64,000 bases of DNA from the NCBI GenBank assembly GCA_027627225.1, contig CM051028.1, forward strand, positions 25,106,364 through 25,170,363, given 5' to 3'. Positions 34,293 to 45,759 of the stretch are shown here, piece by piece. Each line of letters begins with the position of its first letter. Within the stretch, counting starts at the first letter, position 1. The position numbers and the translations under genes are program-made. The stretch comes from Congeria kusceri. Taxonomy: Eukaryota; Mollusca; Bivalvia; Myida; Dreissenidae. Below the pieces are notes generated by a model. It was not told the origin of the DNA. It worked only from the letters and a program-made list of their open reading frames with translations, and ran no database searches.

Positions 34293-34378
34293 GGCGTTAA
34301 AACGAATCGGTAACCTCTCCGTTAAAACTACCAAAAACGCACCCTCTCCGTTACGGTACCTGTCCCTCTCCGTTAAAT
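34293..34378. repeat. ctctccgtta-rich inverted repeat, left arm
   Basis: About 80 bp, matched in inverted orientation at 38873-38955. Both arms contain three copies of the decamer ctctccgtta (in its orientation) and the core cggtacctgtccctctccg. More scattered copies of the decamer lie inside (about 34693 and, inverted, 38508). Confidence 0.8.
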
Positions 34379-35220
34379 CAGGGGGTTTGGATGTAGGGAG
34401 GCATCGAATAACACCGAAAAACGGAAGTTATGAGGTAAGTTGCTTGAATATTTATGGAACATTAGCATCATTAAGCTTTGAAACAGACAGCATGATTGTT
34501 TTTTATACAAATGCAATACGGGACTCAAACAAAAGAAAACAATTGAAGTTTCTGTATATATGTGTATCGATTTCTGTCAATTCTTGTTGGTGCATTCTCA
34601 ACTGATATTTCATTAGTAAAAAATCACCAAAAAGATAAATACTGTCTTAAATATGTACAAAACGAATGAAATTAGTATTACACCGGCACCTGTATCCTCT
34701 CCGTTACTTCATTTTTTGGGGTACCTGTGTCTTTTCCGTATATGGTACCTGCAACCGTTCCGTTATAATTCATTTACCGAGTTACACGAGTTCTATACGG
34801 CTAGTGATAGGGAGATGTTTCCTTTTTTTAAATCCGCTTCAACTCAAGATGTGTAGAACTCTACCACTTTGGTGATCAATTAAAACGATAAACCTGATTT
34901 TATGTAAAAATACATTGAAAATTATTACAGTGATATTTTCCTTCAAAAACATCCAAACATGAAAAGCATTAGTATTAAAAAATATAATTTAATATATAAT
35001 TATTGAGAATATGTCAGCTTTATAAAACAATTAATGCTTGACAAAGTAAAACATCGTGTATTTTAATAATATGACTTGTATATTGTGGCTGCAAGAAATG
35101 AGCGTTTTTTTAATTATATCAAATGCATGTATTCTTTGACTTAAAATACACTACCCTACAATTTTAAACTGTTTTGATAATTATTTTATCCCCTTATCTA
35201 TTATCTATTGGTTTGCTTGA

Positions 35221-35405
35221 GGTTGCGGTGGCGTAGTAGATATGGTGTCCGCCTAGCGATTGGGAGGTCCCGGGTTTGATCCCCACTCTGGGAGCGTACT
35301 CAAGATCTCGCCCAAAGACACCAAGTACTGGTTCTACACAGGAAACGGACTCAAAAGTGTCTCAATAAGCCTTAGGCTTTCGATGCAATCGAGCTAAAAT
35401 AAATA
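35221..35405 (+). repeat. tRNA-derived SINE with conserved body
   Basis: An A-box-like tggcgtagtaga and a B-box gggtttgatcccc form the head. A body follows containing gtactggttctacacagga and a tail with tttcgatgcaatcgagctaa. I recognise the body and tail as those of widespread molluscan SINEs. The 3' end is a short AAATAAAT tail. Confidence 0.75.
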
Positions 35406-35577
35406 GGTTCAAACTAAACTATTGGTTTGCTTTATGCCGGTCGTTCGGTCAGTCTGTCGGTCGGTAGATCACTTTCGATTCTGCTCTCTAAGTCAAACAA
35501 TTTTCATCCGATCAAGTGTTCCTTGATTGATATTAGACTGTGGTTCGAATCCTGCCAAAAACGTTCTTTGTTCTTTT

Positions 35578-36082
35578 CATAATTTCCTTTTACTTTAACA
35601 TCATATTTCTTTATTTGGTCTTTTTTTTTTCTCGGTTATAAATTGTCTTTATTAAGTTAATAACCGTGTAGTTATTTACAAGAGACGATTCATTATAATC
35701 TTACAATTTCTTTTACTTTAACATCATTTTTCTTTATTTAGTCTTTTTTTTATTTCTCGATTATAAATTTTCTTTATTAAGTTAATAACCGTGTAGTTAT
35801 TTACAAGTGACAATTAATTATAATCTTACAATTTCTTTTACTTTAACATCATTGTTCTTTATTTTGTCTTTTTTATTTCTCGGTTATGCATTTTCTTTAT
35901 AAGTTTAATAAGCGTGTAATTATTTACAAGTGACAATTAATTATAACCTTACAATTTCTTTTTCTTTAACATCATTTTTCTTTATTTTGTCTTTTTTTTT
36001 ATATTTCTCTGTTATACATTTTCTTCATTAGTTTAATAACCGTGTAGTTTTTACAAGTGACAATTACTTATAATCTTACAAT
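35578..36082 (+). repeat. 123-125 bp tandem repeat, four copies
   Basis: Each unit begins acaatttcttttactttaac, followed by a poly-T stretch and taataaccgtgtagttattt. Starts fall near 35578, 35703, 35828 and 35951. Units are well conserved, which suggests recent duplication. Confidence 0.9.
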
Positions 36083-36364
36083 AATAACAAGCTGCAGTGC
36101 AACAAGTGTCAATGATAAAATGAAAAAAAATTGATACCTAAGTACCATTGTGCGAATTAAAGGGGCATATTGAAGGTAATTCCCATAAATATAGAAACGT
36201 ATCAACAAGCCACATTACCATTTTAAGCTCGACTTTTTTGGTTAAGTTTTTTTGTCAGAGTCCATATCTCACAAAAATGTCAAAGGTATCCATTTAAAAC
36301 GTTTAATACTTGTTCACTATCAAAAGAATAACCCATAACAACAAAGCAGGTAACCCTGCGATTT

Positions 36365-36955
36365 GTATTTCCAGAGTTATCTGCCCTTGCTTGGACTTAA
36401 AATTTGGCATATTTTGACAATTTTTGGTAAACATAAAATTTTTCAATAACTATCAAAGACATGAAATTGAAACATAGGGTACTTATTTATGATGCTGCCC
36501 CCATTCTGTAGACAAGAGGATGTAACTTTTTTACTGATTTTTTTGTGGTTATTACCCTTTTCAACTTACAATTTCCTCTTTTGGTCAAATTTCTCAATAT
36601 GTATATGAAATATTGACTTGAAACTCAAAGTACTTGATCACAGTCACTGTGATGAACTTATTCTGTAAACAAGAGGAGGTAACTCTATCAAGGATTTTGT
36701 TTGAGTTATTGCCACTTTTTCAACTTAGACTTTTCGCTTTAGGTCAGATTTCACAATATCTATAAGAGGTATTGATTTATTGACTTGAAACTCAAAATAC
36801 TTGATTACGGTAAGTATATCAAGGATTTTGGTGGAGTTATTGCCCTTTTTACCAACTTAGAATTTAAGGTCTAATTTTTCAATATCCATAAGAGGTATAG
36901 ACTTAAAATTCAAAATACTTCATCGCAGTGATGAACCTTTTCTATAAACATAATG
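36365..36955 (+). repeat. Degenerate 130-177 bp tandem repeat
   Basis: Four diverged units are marked by gttattgccc-like DNA at 36371, 36548, 36705 and 36835, each followed by caactta and ttgaaactcaaa motifs. The unit resembles tandem families I know from bivalve genomes. Confidence 0.65.
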
Positions 36956-37084
36956 CCAAAGTATTCTCAAATACGAGGAAGTCGAGCGTCCAGCACCCGT
37001 AGGCTCTTTTTCTATAATTGTCTAGTAGCAATAATATGCTGATGGAATCGTTTAGACAAAATAAATACAGTGCCACAAATTTGT

Positions 37085-37170
37085 GTTTTGATACACGGTT
37101 CCTGTAGGATTCGATCTCACGCCTACAAAATCTCTCACTTCAGTGAAAACTTTCCCACGCGACAGTACAG
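37085..37170 (-). repeat. Possible SINE head
   Basis: The minus strand has a B-box-like gatcgaatcct and an upstream gtcgcgtgggaaag segment at tRNA spacing. Weak evidence, since the A box is poor. Confidence 0.35.
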
Positions 37171-37350
37171 TTATCAATAGTGCGCATGCACATAGCTGTA
37201 CTTGATATACTGTTAGTTAAGGAAGATAGATGCAGATATCATGCGTCCTAACACGTGCGATTAAAAAAATAAGTTCGTTTCTATGAAAGTTAAAGAACGT
37301 TAGTTATATTATTTTATATTACTTTATTACATTTTACTTTGTTTATTCGA

Positions 37351-38315
37351 GAAAAGCGGACCGCCTCCTAAAGAACTACTGTTTGTCTTTTATGGTTGTA
37401 TAGGTGCTGTACTTGTTGTAAGAAAGGAAAGAATTTATTTATTTTCGGACGAACGCAGTGAGGGAGAAAATAATTGCTATTCTTTTCGTCACACTTCAGT
37501 AAGTATTTGGTAAATCCCTTTACACGAGCTTTTCGTTCGATTGGCGGGTAGAGTCATTCGAGGTTCGCTTACACAGGAGTAAAAACTTGGTTCAGCATAT
37601 TTTTTAATTACAATAACAACTTAAACAGCATAAGTAAATGAGGAGATAAAATTTATATTCAAATATATGTATGTCTGTTTTTTCATTTCAGTTGTCGTTG
37701 TTGTTTATGTTCAGAACGGTGTTTTATACGTCAGTTTTCTCGTATATTAATTTACGTTATTAAATTATTCTGTTTGATAATATATACAAATGTGTTATAT
37801 TGCAAAGTAACTAGTTTCGTCGATATATAAAATGTGTCCGTGAAGATTGTTATTGTTAGTATGGGTGAGGCCCGACACTCGGCGATGTGAGATTTGACAA
37901 ACGGGCACAGGTTTCCAGAGTTTTTTCCCAAATGCAGTTCAAAGGGTTTTATCTCTTGTTTTTCCTGGGCTAGTCACATTGCACTTTACATTAATTTTTT
38001 TAAAGAATTGCATATAATTACTTTGCTATGTTTATGCCTTTATTAGTGTGTGTAGTTCTTTTAGGGATTTGTTTTTGTTACTCTTTTTGTGTGTAGCAGT
38101 TAGCTTATTTGCGTGAACAATTATGCAGACAAATTTTATACTAATGTAGTATATATGCGTACAGCAAAAAGGCGTTGCAGACAAATAAAAGAAAAGCGGA
38201 CCGCCTCCTAAAGAACTATGTGTTTGTCTTTTATGGTTGTAGAGGTGCTGTACTTGTTGTAAGAAAGGAAACACTTTATTTATTTTCGGACGAACGCAGT
38301 GAGGGAGAAAATAAT
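37351..38315 (+). repeat. Direct repeat pair of 124/125 bp (37351-37474, 38191-38315)
   Basis: Nearly identical direct repeats, beginning gaaaagcggaccgcctccta and ending gggagaaaataat, enclose 716 bp of non-coding DNA. The layout resembles a tiny LTR element (TRIM). However, the repeat ends are not TG/CA, no primer-binding site is obvious, and I see no target duplication, so a tandem or segmental copy is equally possible. Confidence 0.8.
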
Positions 38316-38872
38316 GATGTTTCATGCCATACATTTGTTTGATGGACTATAAAAGAACTGATGCAAGTATTTAATCTAAGAAAATCAACATGCATTCGCC
38401 GTTTCATCGATAACACAGTTCATGATCACAAACTACATAATGCAAAATTTATATGTTTTACATGTTTTGTTTTGTAGCGAAAGTATCAATAAAAGCTGTG
38501 GCGGGGTTACGGAGAGGTTACAAGTACCTGCCTATTCTGTGTCGTGGCCTAAGTTTATGGCTTTATACCATTGTTCTACTAATTGTGCTATCGGTAACAA
38601 CACATATATCGTGGAATCATTTTTAAACTAAATTTGGTCCATAAAACACTGGATATTTATTAAACAAAGGAAATTACGACAGAAAACATCACTGAAATTA
38701 GCAAATTACAGTAAGAGTTGACAACTGTTTTTACTATTTCTAGAAAACACACTGTTTTATGGAGTTCAATCCATGAAACATAAGCAGTGCAATGTCCAAG
38801 ATGTTCCGTAGAACCAATAAAACTAGAATTTTAGCGATAAAAAACAATTATATTAACGTGTTGATTTTTAAC

Positions 38873-38955
38873 GGAGAGGGACAGGTACCGTAACGGAGAG
38901 GGTGCGTTTTGGGTTAGTTTTAACGGAGAGGTTAACGATTCGTTTTAACACCGTG
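38873..38955. repeat. ctctccgtta-rich inverted repeat, right arm
   Basis: Reverse complement of 34293-34378 with a few mismatches, carrying three copies of taacggagag. Confidence 0.8.
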
Positions 38956-39599
38956 TAGATTCAGTCTGGCTCTTTTAGGCAATTAATGTTGTTAAACAAC
39001 TTTGGGCTCAGATTGTTGAATTCAGTCATGTTCAACTTACTTAAATAAACACACTGGTCTTATATATGTTCTAGAAAAAACAACAACATAAACCTTACAT
39101 TATCTTACAACTATTGTTGTTCTTGGTGATGATGTTGAATATGAATAATCGAGTAGTGGTATCGAAAGTGGTAACATCTTATTTCGATTCTTCTAATCTC
39201 TACAGACTTTATATGCAATACGAAAAGTGGTTCAATCGCCCTTCAACAAGCTCCGAGTTAGAAGCTGCTTTAAGGATTTCAAAGTCAAGTAAATAGTAAA
39301 TATTGGCATACACAAATGTCCAAACCATAAACCAGTTTACTTGTGTTGCAGTTGACCAAGAGTTATTTGAAATATAGAAACTGGACAACAGGCTCGTGAA
39401 GCCACTGTTTATAAACAATACATTAACATGCTGTAGAAACATTTAGTTAACTGCTACAATGATGAGACGAAGTAAAAGCCGCAGTCGAAACAATATTATT
39501 AAGTACCGGGTATATCTTAAATTGTCAATAGTTGTAATGAACGTTAATGACGTTTATTCGACTGAAAACTGTTACTTGTTTACGAAACGCATTTAATAA

Positions 39600-40310
39600 T
39601 GTCTATGGTCGAAAACGCTTGGAGCGATCGGAATATATACTAATGTATATGCTGCTTTAATCAAGGGGCATCACCAGCTATCGCATACTGATTATTTTAC
39701 GAGAAAAAAACTTAACAAAACGTTATTATTTTACCGATTTCAACGCGTTTATTTTTCATTTTGATTGGTAATATGTCCATTAGAAATGATTTCTGCAGTT
39801 TTAGTTTTATTTACATATTTCTGGACTGCTGAACAGCCGAAATCAAATGTCAAAACTAGCTATCATACAAACGTGTAAACATGTATTTATTTCATTTCGT
39901 TATTTGAAGTACCGGTACATACATGTAAATACACAACTATTTCATTCTTAATTTAAATCAGGACATAATTTCTTACTACAAAAGTTCGACCGAAAAATTT
40001 GCGTATTCGGTATTGTTTATACGGGAGGTGTCGCAAGTGTCGCATATACAATGAAAACAACCTTGTGTATCTATACTGCAACCGGATTTTGTTTTTTTAT
40101 GTTTAACATTTATTATCGTCAAGTTGATTACTGCGCATTTAAAATCGCAGTATAGGCGGATTTTTTTTTCTTTTTACATCCGACATTGTTTTATTTTTAC
40201 AAGCGTTGATTTGTTGCTATATTTGTCCATGTGTTTGCAACTTGACTAAAAATATTTGTGAATACTGTTAATGGGTCAATGAACGCATGATATTTGTATG
40301 TTTTCTAGTG
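39600..40310. other. Non-coding stretch
   Basis: AT-rich, with no supported feature. Confidence 0.5.
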
Positions 40311-40570
40311 TTTTATAGGGAAATATCAGTGAAATAAAATTGGCTATTCACTGTTTCAAAACAGTGAAAATTTCCACTCTGGTAATTTGCACTGTTTCAC
40401 ACTGGTTCCCGATTTAATACAGAAAATGAAACGGACCGTCTGCAATGCCGGACTCAATAATTGTGAAATGACGTCATTATGTTGATGCCATGACGTTATG
40501 AGTCCGGCGATATTTTCCAATTAAACCCAAATAGCTTCGCAACTAGTGAAAATATAATTTTCTATGAACA
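40310..40570. repeat. Palindrome-rich MITE-like segment
   Basis: It contains tcactgtttcaaaacagtga (self-complementary) near 40350 and a second pair, gccggactca at 40447-40456 with tgagtccggc at 40499-40508, around a central atgacgtcat palindrome. The composition resembles dispersed molluscan MITEs. Ends are not defined. Confidence 0.55.
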
Positions 40571-40905
40571 CTGTGAAATAAAATAAGATCTTACACCAAA
40601 ATCAACAAATATCCTGCATTATGTTAGTCCGCATCACCTCTGATTCTAGGATTCTTTGTTATTGGGAGATTGGACAAATTACCTAGGCGGAGGTCAGCGC
40701 TCTCCGAGTAATTTCTAAAACTTGGAAAGTCATACGTACTGTTTACACTGTCTACTTTTACTCAACCGGACCACGTCGGAAGTCCTCACCGGATATTTTC
40801 TTAACACCTCGAAATGAGGTGGTCAGGTGAGACTCCTAACCGTGCAGATGAGTAATTATAAGATATAGATCTTTACTTATTGAGATATTTTTTGTTCACA
40901 GACAA

Positions 40906-41310
40906 GTATTTTCGTTTCCGTTTTCGTTTCCGCTCCGTATCCCCTATACCCTTTGAAGGATTTTCATGAAACTTGGCTCAACTATTTTGCTCATTGAGAG
41001 CATGTGCAGAAGGCATAAGTCAGTCACGCCAACTCAAGGTCAAGGTCACACTTTAAGGTTAAATGTTTGAGCCTGTATTTTCTTGTATGTTCTATATCTC
41101 CTATGCCCTTTAAAGGATTTTCATGAAACTTGTCTCAAATGTTTATCACATTGAGGCGATGTGCAGAAGTCATAGAGCAGTCTTACCACCTCAATGTCAA
41201 GGTCACACCTAAAGGTCAAATGTTTGAGCCTCCATTTTCGTGTCAGCCCCATATCTCCTATGCCTTTTAAGGAATTTTCATGAAACGGATTAAGGTCAGT
41301 GTGATACTTC
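40906..41310 (+). repeat. 157 bp tandem repeat, about 2.5 units
   Basis: The phrase ggattttcatgaaactt recurs at 157 bp intervals (about 40957, 41114, 41271), with caaggtcaaggtcacac between. I recognise this unit from bivalve genomes. The minus-strand open frame here is a by-product. Confidence 0.8.
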
Positions 41311-41399
41311 AAAGTCACTTTAAAATCTAATGAAGCATAACGGCGAGGGATATAGCTGTCCTTTGGACTGCCTTGTTGGTGAATTGTTTTCATTTCAAT

Positions 41400-43382
41400 A
41401 ATTCATTGAAAGTTACGATTGCTATGTAGAACATTAGAATAATAAGGTTAAATTATATTGTTAAAACCAGTCGTAGAAATGCAGCTTTGCCGATAAGTAC
41501 CCAAAGAACAAATATTTGTGTAAAAATCTACATGTACTTAAAAGAATCACTGCACCAGTTAAGAAAAAAGACATATAGGTATGGTGTATTTCCGGAATGA
41601 GATGAAACAGTTAGTTTGACAAGTATGTATAACTGTTTGTTCTTACAACAGGAATAATATATTGATTTCATAAAAAATATTTTAATCAAACAATAATCTA
41701 GCAGTTGTTTCTCATTGTGCTTACACATTCAACCATAGTTAATACTGAATTGAATTTCAAAGTAACGTCTGGATCCGATCAACTGCATGTACTAACACCG
41801 ACTTAGATATATTATATGATGCCCATTATATATATATTGATATAGTTATATTTCATGACCTTTAGAAATGAAACTGCGACAGTGCACGTATCAGTAGATT
41901 TTAAAATTCCTATCGTCAGAAAGATACTGTGATACATTACCGATTCAAATGAACTTACGTTGATTGAATGCCCATCGTTCATGCATTAAAACAAACTATG
42001 TAACACATGTTTAAGCAGGCTGTTAGCAGGAAGATGTTTTCGTCCATGATTCATAATTCTTAATCACCAGCAGCTGGGGGATTGTGCGTGCAAATAAAAA
42101 AAAATTACGCAGACCGTGTATTTTGCCATGGTACTGAGTATAAAGCACAGCATATATTTAAAAGACCCATAAAGTTATTTTAATGTGTGCTAAACCTACA
42201 GAACATAGTTATTACATCAGGTCTTTGCCGTTTGTATTACAATAACACACAGTGAAATAACTTCAAATAAGGAAACATTTAATTGATTTAATTAATTAGA
42301 AAACGACAGTAAATCGTCAATAAATTAATTTGGACAATGAAACTACAAAATATAGCTCGTAATGTGGAACGTCACTTTAAGTGATGTGTTTCAGTGTTCG
42401 GTGGAGAAATGATGGAACGTCTCGAAATTAATACAAATATAGTTCTTTCCACAAATGTCAACCATCAATTAATCTGCAATTTATCCAATTATTGCATGTG
42501 GATATGAAGTTTTTAACTCTAAAACTAGTTCGAAATAAAAGCACGTTGTAATGTTTCTGATGTTCGATGAAAGGAAATTAATCCTTTATTAATAGCTGGG
42601 GAGGAGATAAAACTCTTCGTTAAACAGCACACAAGAATTTATTTATATCTTACACAATGGGTCTTAAATGCCCTAAGTCTAACCCTATATGTATATGTAA
42701 AATAATTATGTTCAGCGCAAGACATCGGAATTAAATGAGTGTATATACGTTTTTGAAATGTACCTTATGTAAAGCCTGTACTCAGTGTTGAATCGTTTTG
42801 TTAAGCATCGCTTATAATGTACGATGTTTACAATTGTATAATATGAATATGTTGCTACCAAAGAAATATTTGCAATATATGTCTAACCCAGCTGGCAACA
42901 TGACTGTGCAAACAGTAACTGCAGTAATATTACTTTCCATTAATTAGGATTTAGTACGGCTGATGAAATTGACAGCATCGTTCGTAAATAATGCCAAATG
43001 CGTACCCAGACATACGCACTTACGGACGTGCGTACACATGGCTGAAAACTTAACAACTGAACGTTTTATAACAGTGACAAACAAACAAAAACTAATGCAA
43101 TTTGACCGGGTTAAGATCTTATTGAATACGAAATCAGTAGATGTGTATATGGTAAAAACATATTTATATTGTAAAATGTCGTGTTGGGAATGGATTATTT
43201 TACTAGAACAGTATTCAGAGAAAATATATGTTTATTCACCACACGAAAGGGTAATAAACATTTTATTCAAGGAGAGTGTTGAATATTTGTCAAGCACAAC
43301 CGCATTTTGCAATATACATGCGCTTTATTCAGGAATAAGGGTAAAGACGTGTCTAGGCTGTACACCTTGATATATTCACATT
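41400..43382. other. Non-coding stretch 3' of DUF4430 copy 3
   Basis: The only recognisable content is the block at 42540-42615, shared with 20020-20100. The open frame at 42963-43370 is not protein-like and lacks splice or promoter support. Confidence 0.5.
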
Positions 43383-44174
43383 TTATTCAAGGACGAGGTC
43401 GAAGATTACGTGGTCGTTTCTTCTCGGTACATACGAGCTGACACCTGAAAAAATAATAACTGTTGATTATACCATGGAAACCTGAACATTTTGTTTCAGT
43501 CTTAAGAATCAGTCATCGTGCGACCGACAATTTACGATACAAGCTTTAGAAAGATGTTATGATTATTTATTCGTGTGAACCATTTATGTCCTTGTTTTAC
43601 AGAAATAATGTTCTCCAACCTTATTGTAACTATAGAATCTACTTGTGTGGAATGAGTTATTATTAAATAAAAAAAGGTAAATAACTTTGTGAAAAGCGGA
43701 ATGATTATTAAATTAAAACTAAAACAGAAAAAGTAGAATACTAGGTTAGTGTTGAATAAAAATAAGTTTATTAAGCGAGGCTAAGAAATTTAAGAAAACC
43801 TGAACCACGAGCTTTGGAAGGTGGTTCACGTTTCCGTGCCGAGCAAATAAACATATATTTAAACAACACTTTTCTAGTATTGTATTTGTCTCATCATGTT
43901 CTGTTAAGAAATAAAGAAAACATACATCATTATACTGCGAGTGTTTGCGTTAACAAATATTCCACAATGTGTAAATACAGTTTACGGGATGGTTTATCGG
44001 CACTGCACACACGATGGTGGGATAAATACGGATCAAGACAACGTACCAACTGGAAGGCTGCCGCGCTGATTTAAAATCTTCCAGTAACTGTGCACTTGGT
44101 CATTACAGACGCCTTCAGTGTCCAGGAACTTACTGGCAAAGTACACGAGTTTGGCAAAGTAGGTGACGGTGAAT
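43383..44174 (-). pseudogene. DUF4430-domain copy 3 (acceptor lost, exon B missing)
   Basis: Exon C, 44174-44047 (128 nt, same length as the intact copy), encodes FTVTYFAKLVYFASKFLD, then DQVHSYWKILNQRG, and ends G|GTACGT. Exon D, 43444-43383, follows a good tttttcag acceptor, encodes VSSYVPRRNDHVIFDLVLE and stops at TAA. The reading frame is clean. However, the cag acceptor of exon C has been replaced by a T-run directly abutting the coding sequence, and I find no exon B upstream. It is therefore probably a recently disabled copy, unless a distant exon splices in elsewhere. Confidence 0.62.
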
Positions 44175-44396
44175 AAAAAAAAAATCCAATACAGTCAGGC
44201 AATTCAAAAGCAACACTATTATCAACTTTAAATGAATCATATTCGTAATAATAACCATCACTATAATGATCCGAATACATGTAATTGTGTTCAGTTTTTA
44301 GAATTAAAAATTAATTATAACAGCTACAGCAGTGCTTCGTACACTGTAACTTCTGCCATAAGCACTAATGAGTAAGAAGTAGGGCACTCTGGAAAC

Positions 44397-45519
44397 CTGT
44401 GCCCAGATGGTGTCCAGATTCTGTAGGCGGTAGTGGCTGGAGAAACAACTCGACATGTCGATGGGTTTGGTAGTGGAAGTGCCGGTTCCTACAAAAATCG
44501 CATGTTTTAGTTCTTCATTAAAATATGTCGTTTAACAGTCATCGTTTGTCTAACGTTTATGTGTTAATTCAGTAAAATAAAAGTTTCCATTTACAATACC
44601 TGTCGTGTATGCACTATATGCACTTTGCCCATTGCACACCGTGGCCCGAAATACCATGCTTCATCCGCCACTCTCTAGTTGTGCTGTCGTCACTGGTATA
44701 TTCGCTGTCGGAAATGGGCTGTGAATAGTTTTTAAAGTTATTTAGTGCTCGACGACTTTTGGACAAGAACTGGCAAGTTACAAAAGAAACGTTTTTATAA
44801 ACTGTTCAAATAAGAATGAAACACATTCGGCTGTAAGTGATTTCAAAATTTATAACTTACACTAGATCTGATATAATATAAGACAATCAACATAAAAAAG
44901 CAATTATACTTTGACAAATATCTGATTGAAATAGTTCAAAGAACGGCAAGTGGTAGACAATTTCCGACAGAATCCTTTCTATAAACATATTTATTAACAG
45001 TTAAAATTCTAAAACACCAACATGGTAAATTATTATGACGTTTAATAATCATTAAAACATTGAAATGTTATTTTATTATATTAGCAAGGTTATGTTGCCG
45101 GCTTGAAGAATCGCCAATGTCTGATTCAAAGCCTGCAGCGCCATTTCGAGCCCCAAAAGCCTTTCCAGAAAGTCCACGTTCACACTCTGGTTGTTGGATG
45201 CAAGCTGCCCTTGGATGTTGGCCAGCTACTGGTTCATTGTCTGCAAAGATTTCTGAAACATCCGCACCTGGTCCATCAGCTGATTCAACTGACTTTGCTG
45301 CGCATTGGACAAACTGGCCTGCAGTCCAGTCAGCTGACCATTGATGGTGTCGAGGCCGGCGTCCAGATCAGACAAATGTTTCAGCAGCCCAATGTCCTGC
45401 GGTTTATTTTCAACTGTGATAACACGTGGTGGAACATGAAGTGGACCATTGTCGACATGGGCTGCCTTCGGCGGTATCAGACTTGCAAAAGTAACTGCGA
45501 GGCACAATACAAACTGCAT
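44397..45519 (-). pseudogene. Secreted coiled-coil protein of a molluscan family, degraded
   Basis: Exon 1 starts at the ATG at 45519: a signal peptide (MQFVLCLAVTFASLIPPKAA) and then an acidic heptad-rich coiled coil. An in-frame TAG at 45228-45226 interrupts it. The frame then continues (LANIQGQLASNNQSV) to a TAA at 45078 that overlaps a polyadenylation signal. Exon 44718-44600 reads REWRM, and then, after an apparent 7-base insertion, VFRATVCNGQSAYSAYTT. Exon 44488-44397 continues TGTSTTKPIDMSSCFSSHYR and LQNLDTIWAQ before a donor. Both exons have good acceptors and donors. The WRMVFRA-NGQS-Y-YTTGTG block matches a secreted molluscan domain I know by pattern but not by name. The rest of that domain is absent. 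A nonsense codon plus a frameshift indicate a pseudogene. Confidence 0.55.
45072..45077 (-). terminator. Polyadenylation signal
   Basis: AATAAA on the minus strand overlaps the second stop codon of the coiled-coil ORF, consistent with an alternative single-exon 3' end. Confidence 0.4.
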
Positions 45520-45670
45520 GATGACACTACTCTGTCAAACCGTTTGGTAGTAGTGGTACTTTTTTTATCGAGTGCACCGGGATTATCTCCCATATGGCCA
45601 TTGCCTCCAGAAGACTTGTTAGTTGGGTTACGGGTTTAACGTCTCATGCGAAAGACGAGTTAGTAGTTTT

Positions 45671-45742
45671 GGGTGTAGCGGGGGCTCGAACCTGCGACCC
45701 CTGGGTTGTGAAGCCAGTGCGTTACCACTAGACCACGGATCC
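45671..45742 (-). repeat. tRNA-Val(CAC)-like SINE head
   Basis: A 72 nt minus-strand segment with A box tggtctagtgg, an anticodon loop ttcacaa (anticodon CAC), and B box ggttcgagccc. The acceptor and T stems pair poorly, and the homology continues past the tRNA (to about 45605). That indicates a SINE rather than a functional tRNA. It lies just upstream of the coiled-coil gene's ATG. Confidence 0.65.
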
Positions 45743-45759
45743 TCCACAACCGTTTGGTG

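Larger units (their letters stand above)
31650..39597. repeat. Imperfect inverted repeat pair, 31650-31710 and 39538-39597
   Basis: About 60 bp arms share gttttcagtc-a-taaacg and cattaacgttcatta in opposite orientations. They might be termini of a large, otherwise degraded element that includes the second inverted pair at 34293-38955. No transposase is recognisable between them. Confidence 0.5.

Noticed and set aside
34204..34605. 133-codon open frame
   Set aside because: It covers the ctctccgtta-rich inverted arm and AT-rich flank; composition is not protein-like.
37351..38315. Complete LTR retrotransposon
   Set aside because: The repeats lack TG/CA ends, and no primer-binding site, polypurine tract or coding sequence lies between them.
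42963..43370. 135-codon plus-strand open frame
   Set aside because: No domain, no splice context, and it overlaps the 3' side of a minus-strand DUF4430 copy.
45103..45639. 178-codon plus-strand open frame
   Set aside because: Antisense of the coiled-coil exon, whose minus-strand reading has a signal peptide and heptads.
45671..45742. Functional tRNA-Val(CAC)
   Set aside because: Anticodon loop and both promoter boxes are present, but the acceptor and T stems do not pair and homology extends beyond the tRNA, so a SINE head is the better reading.
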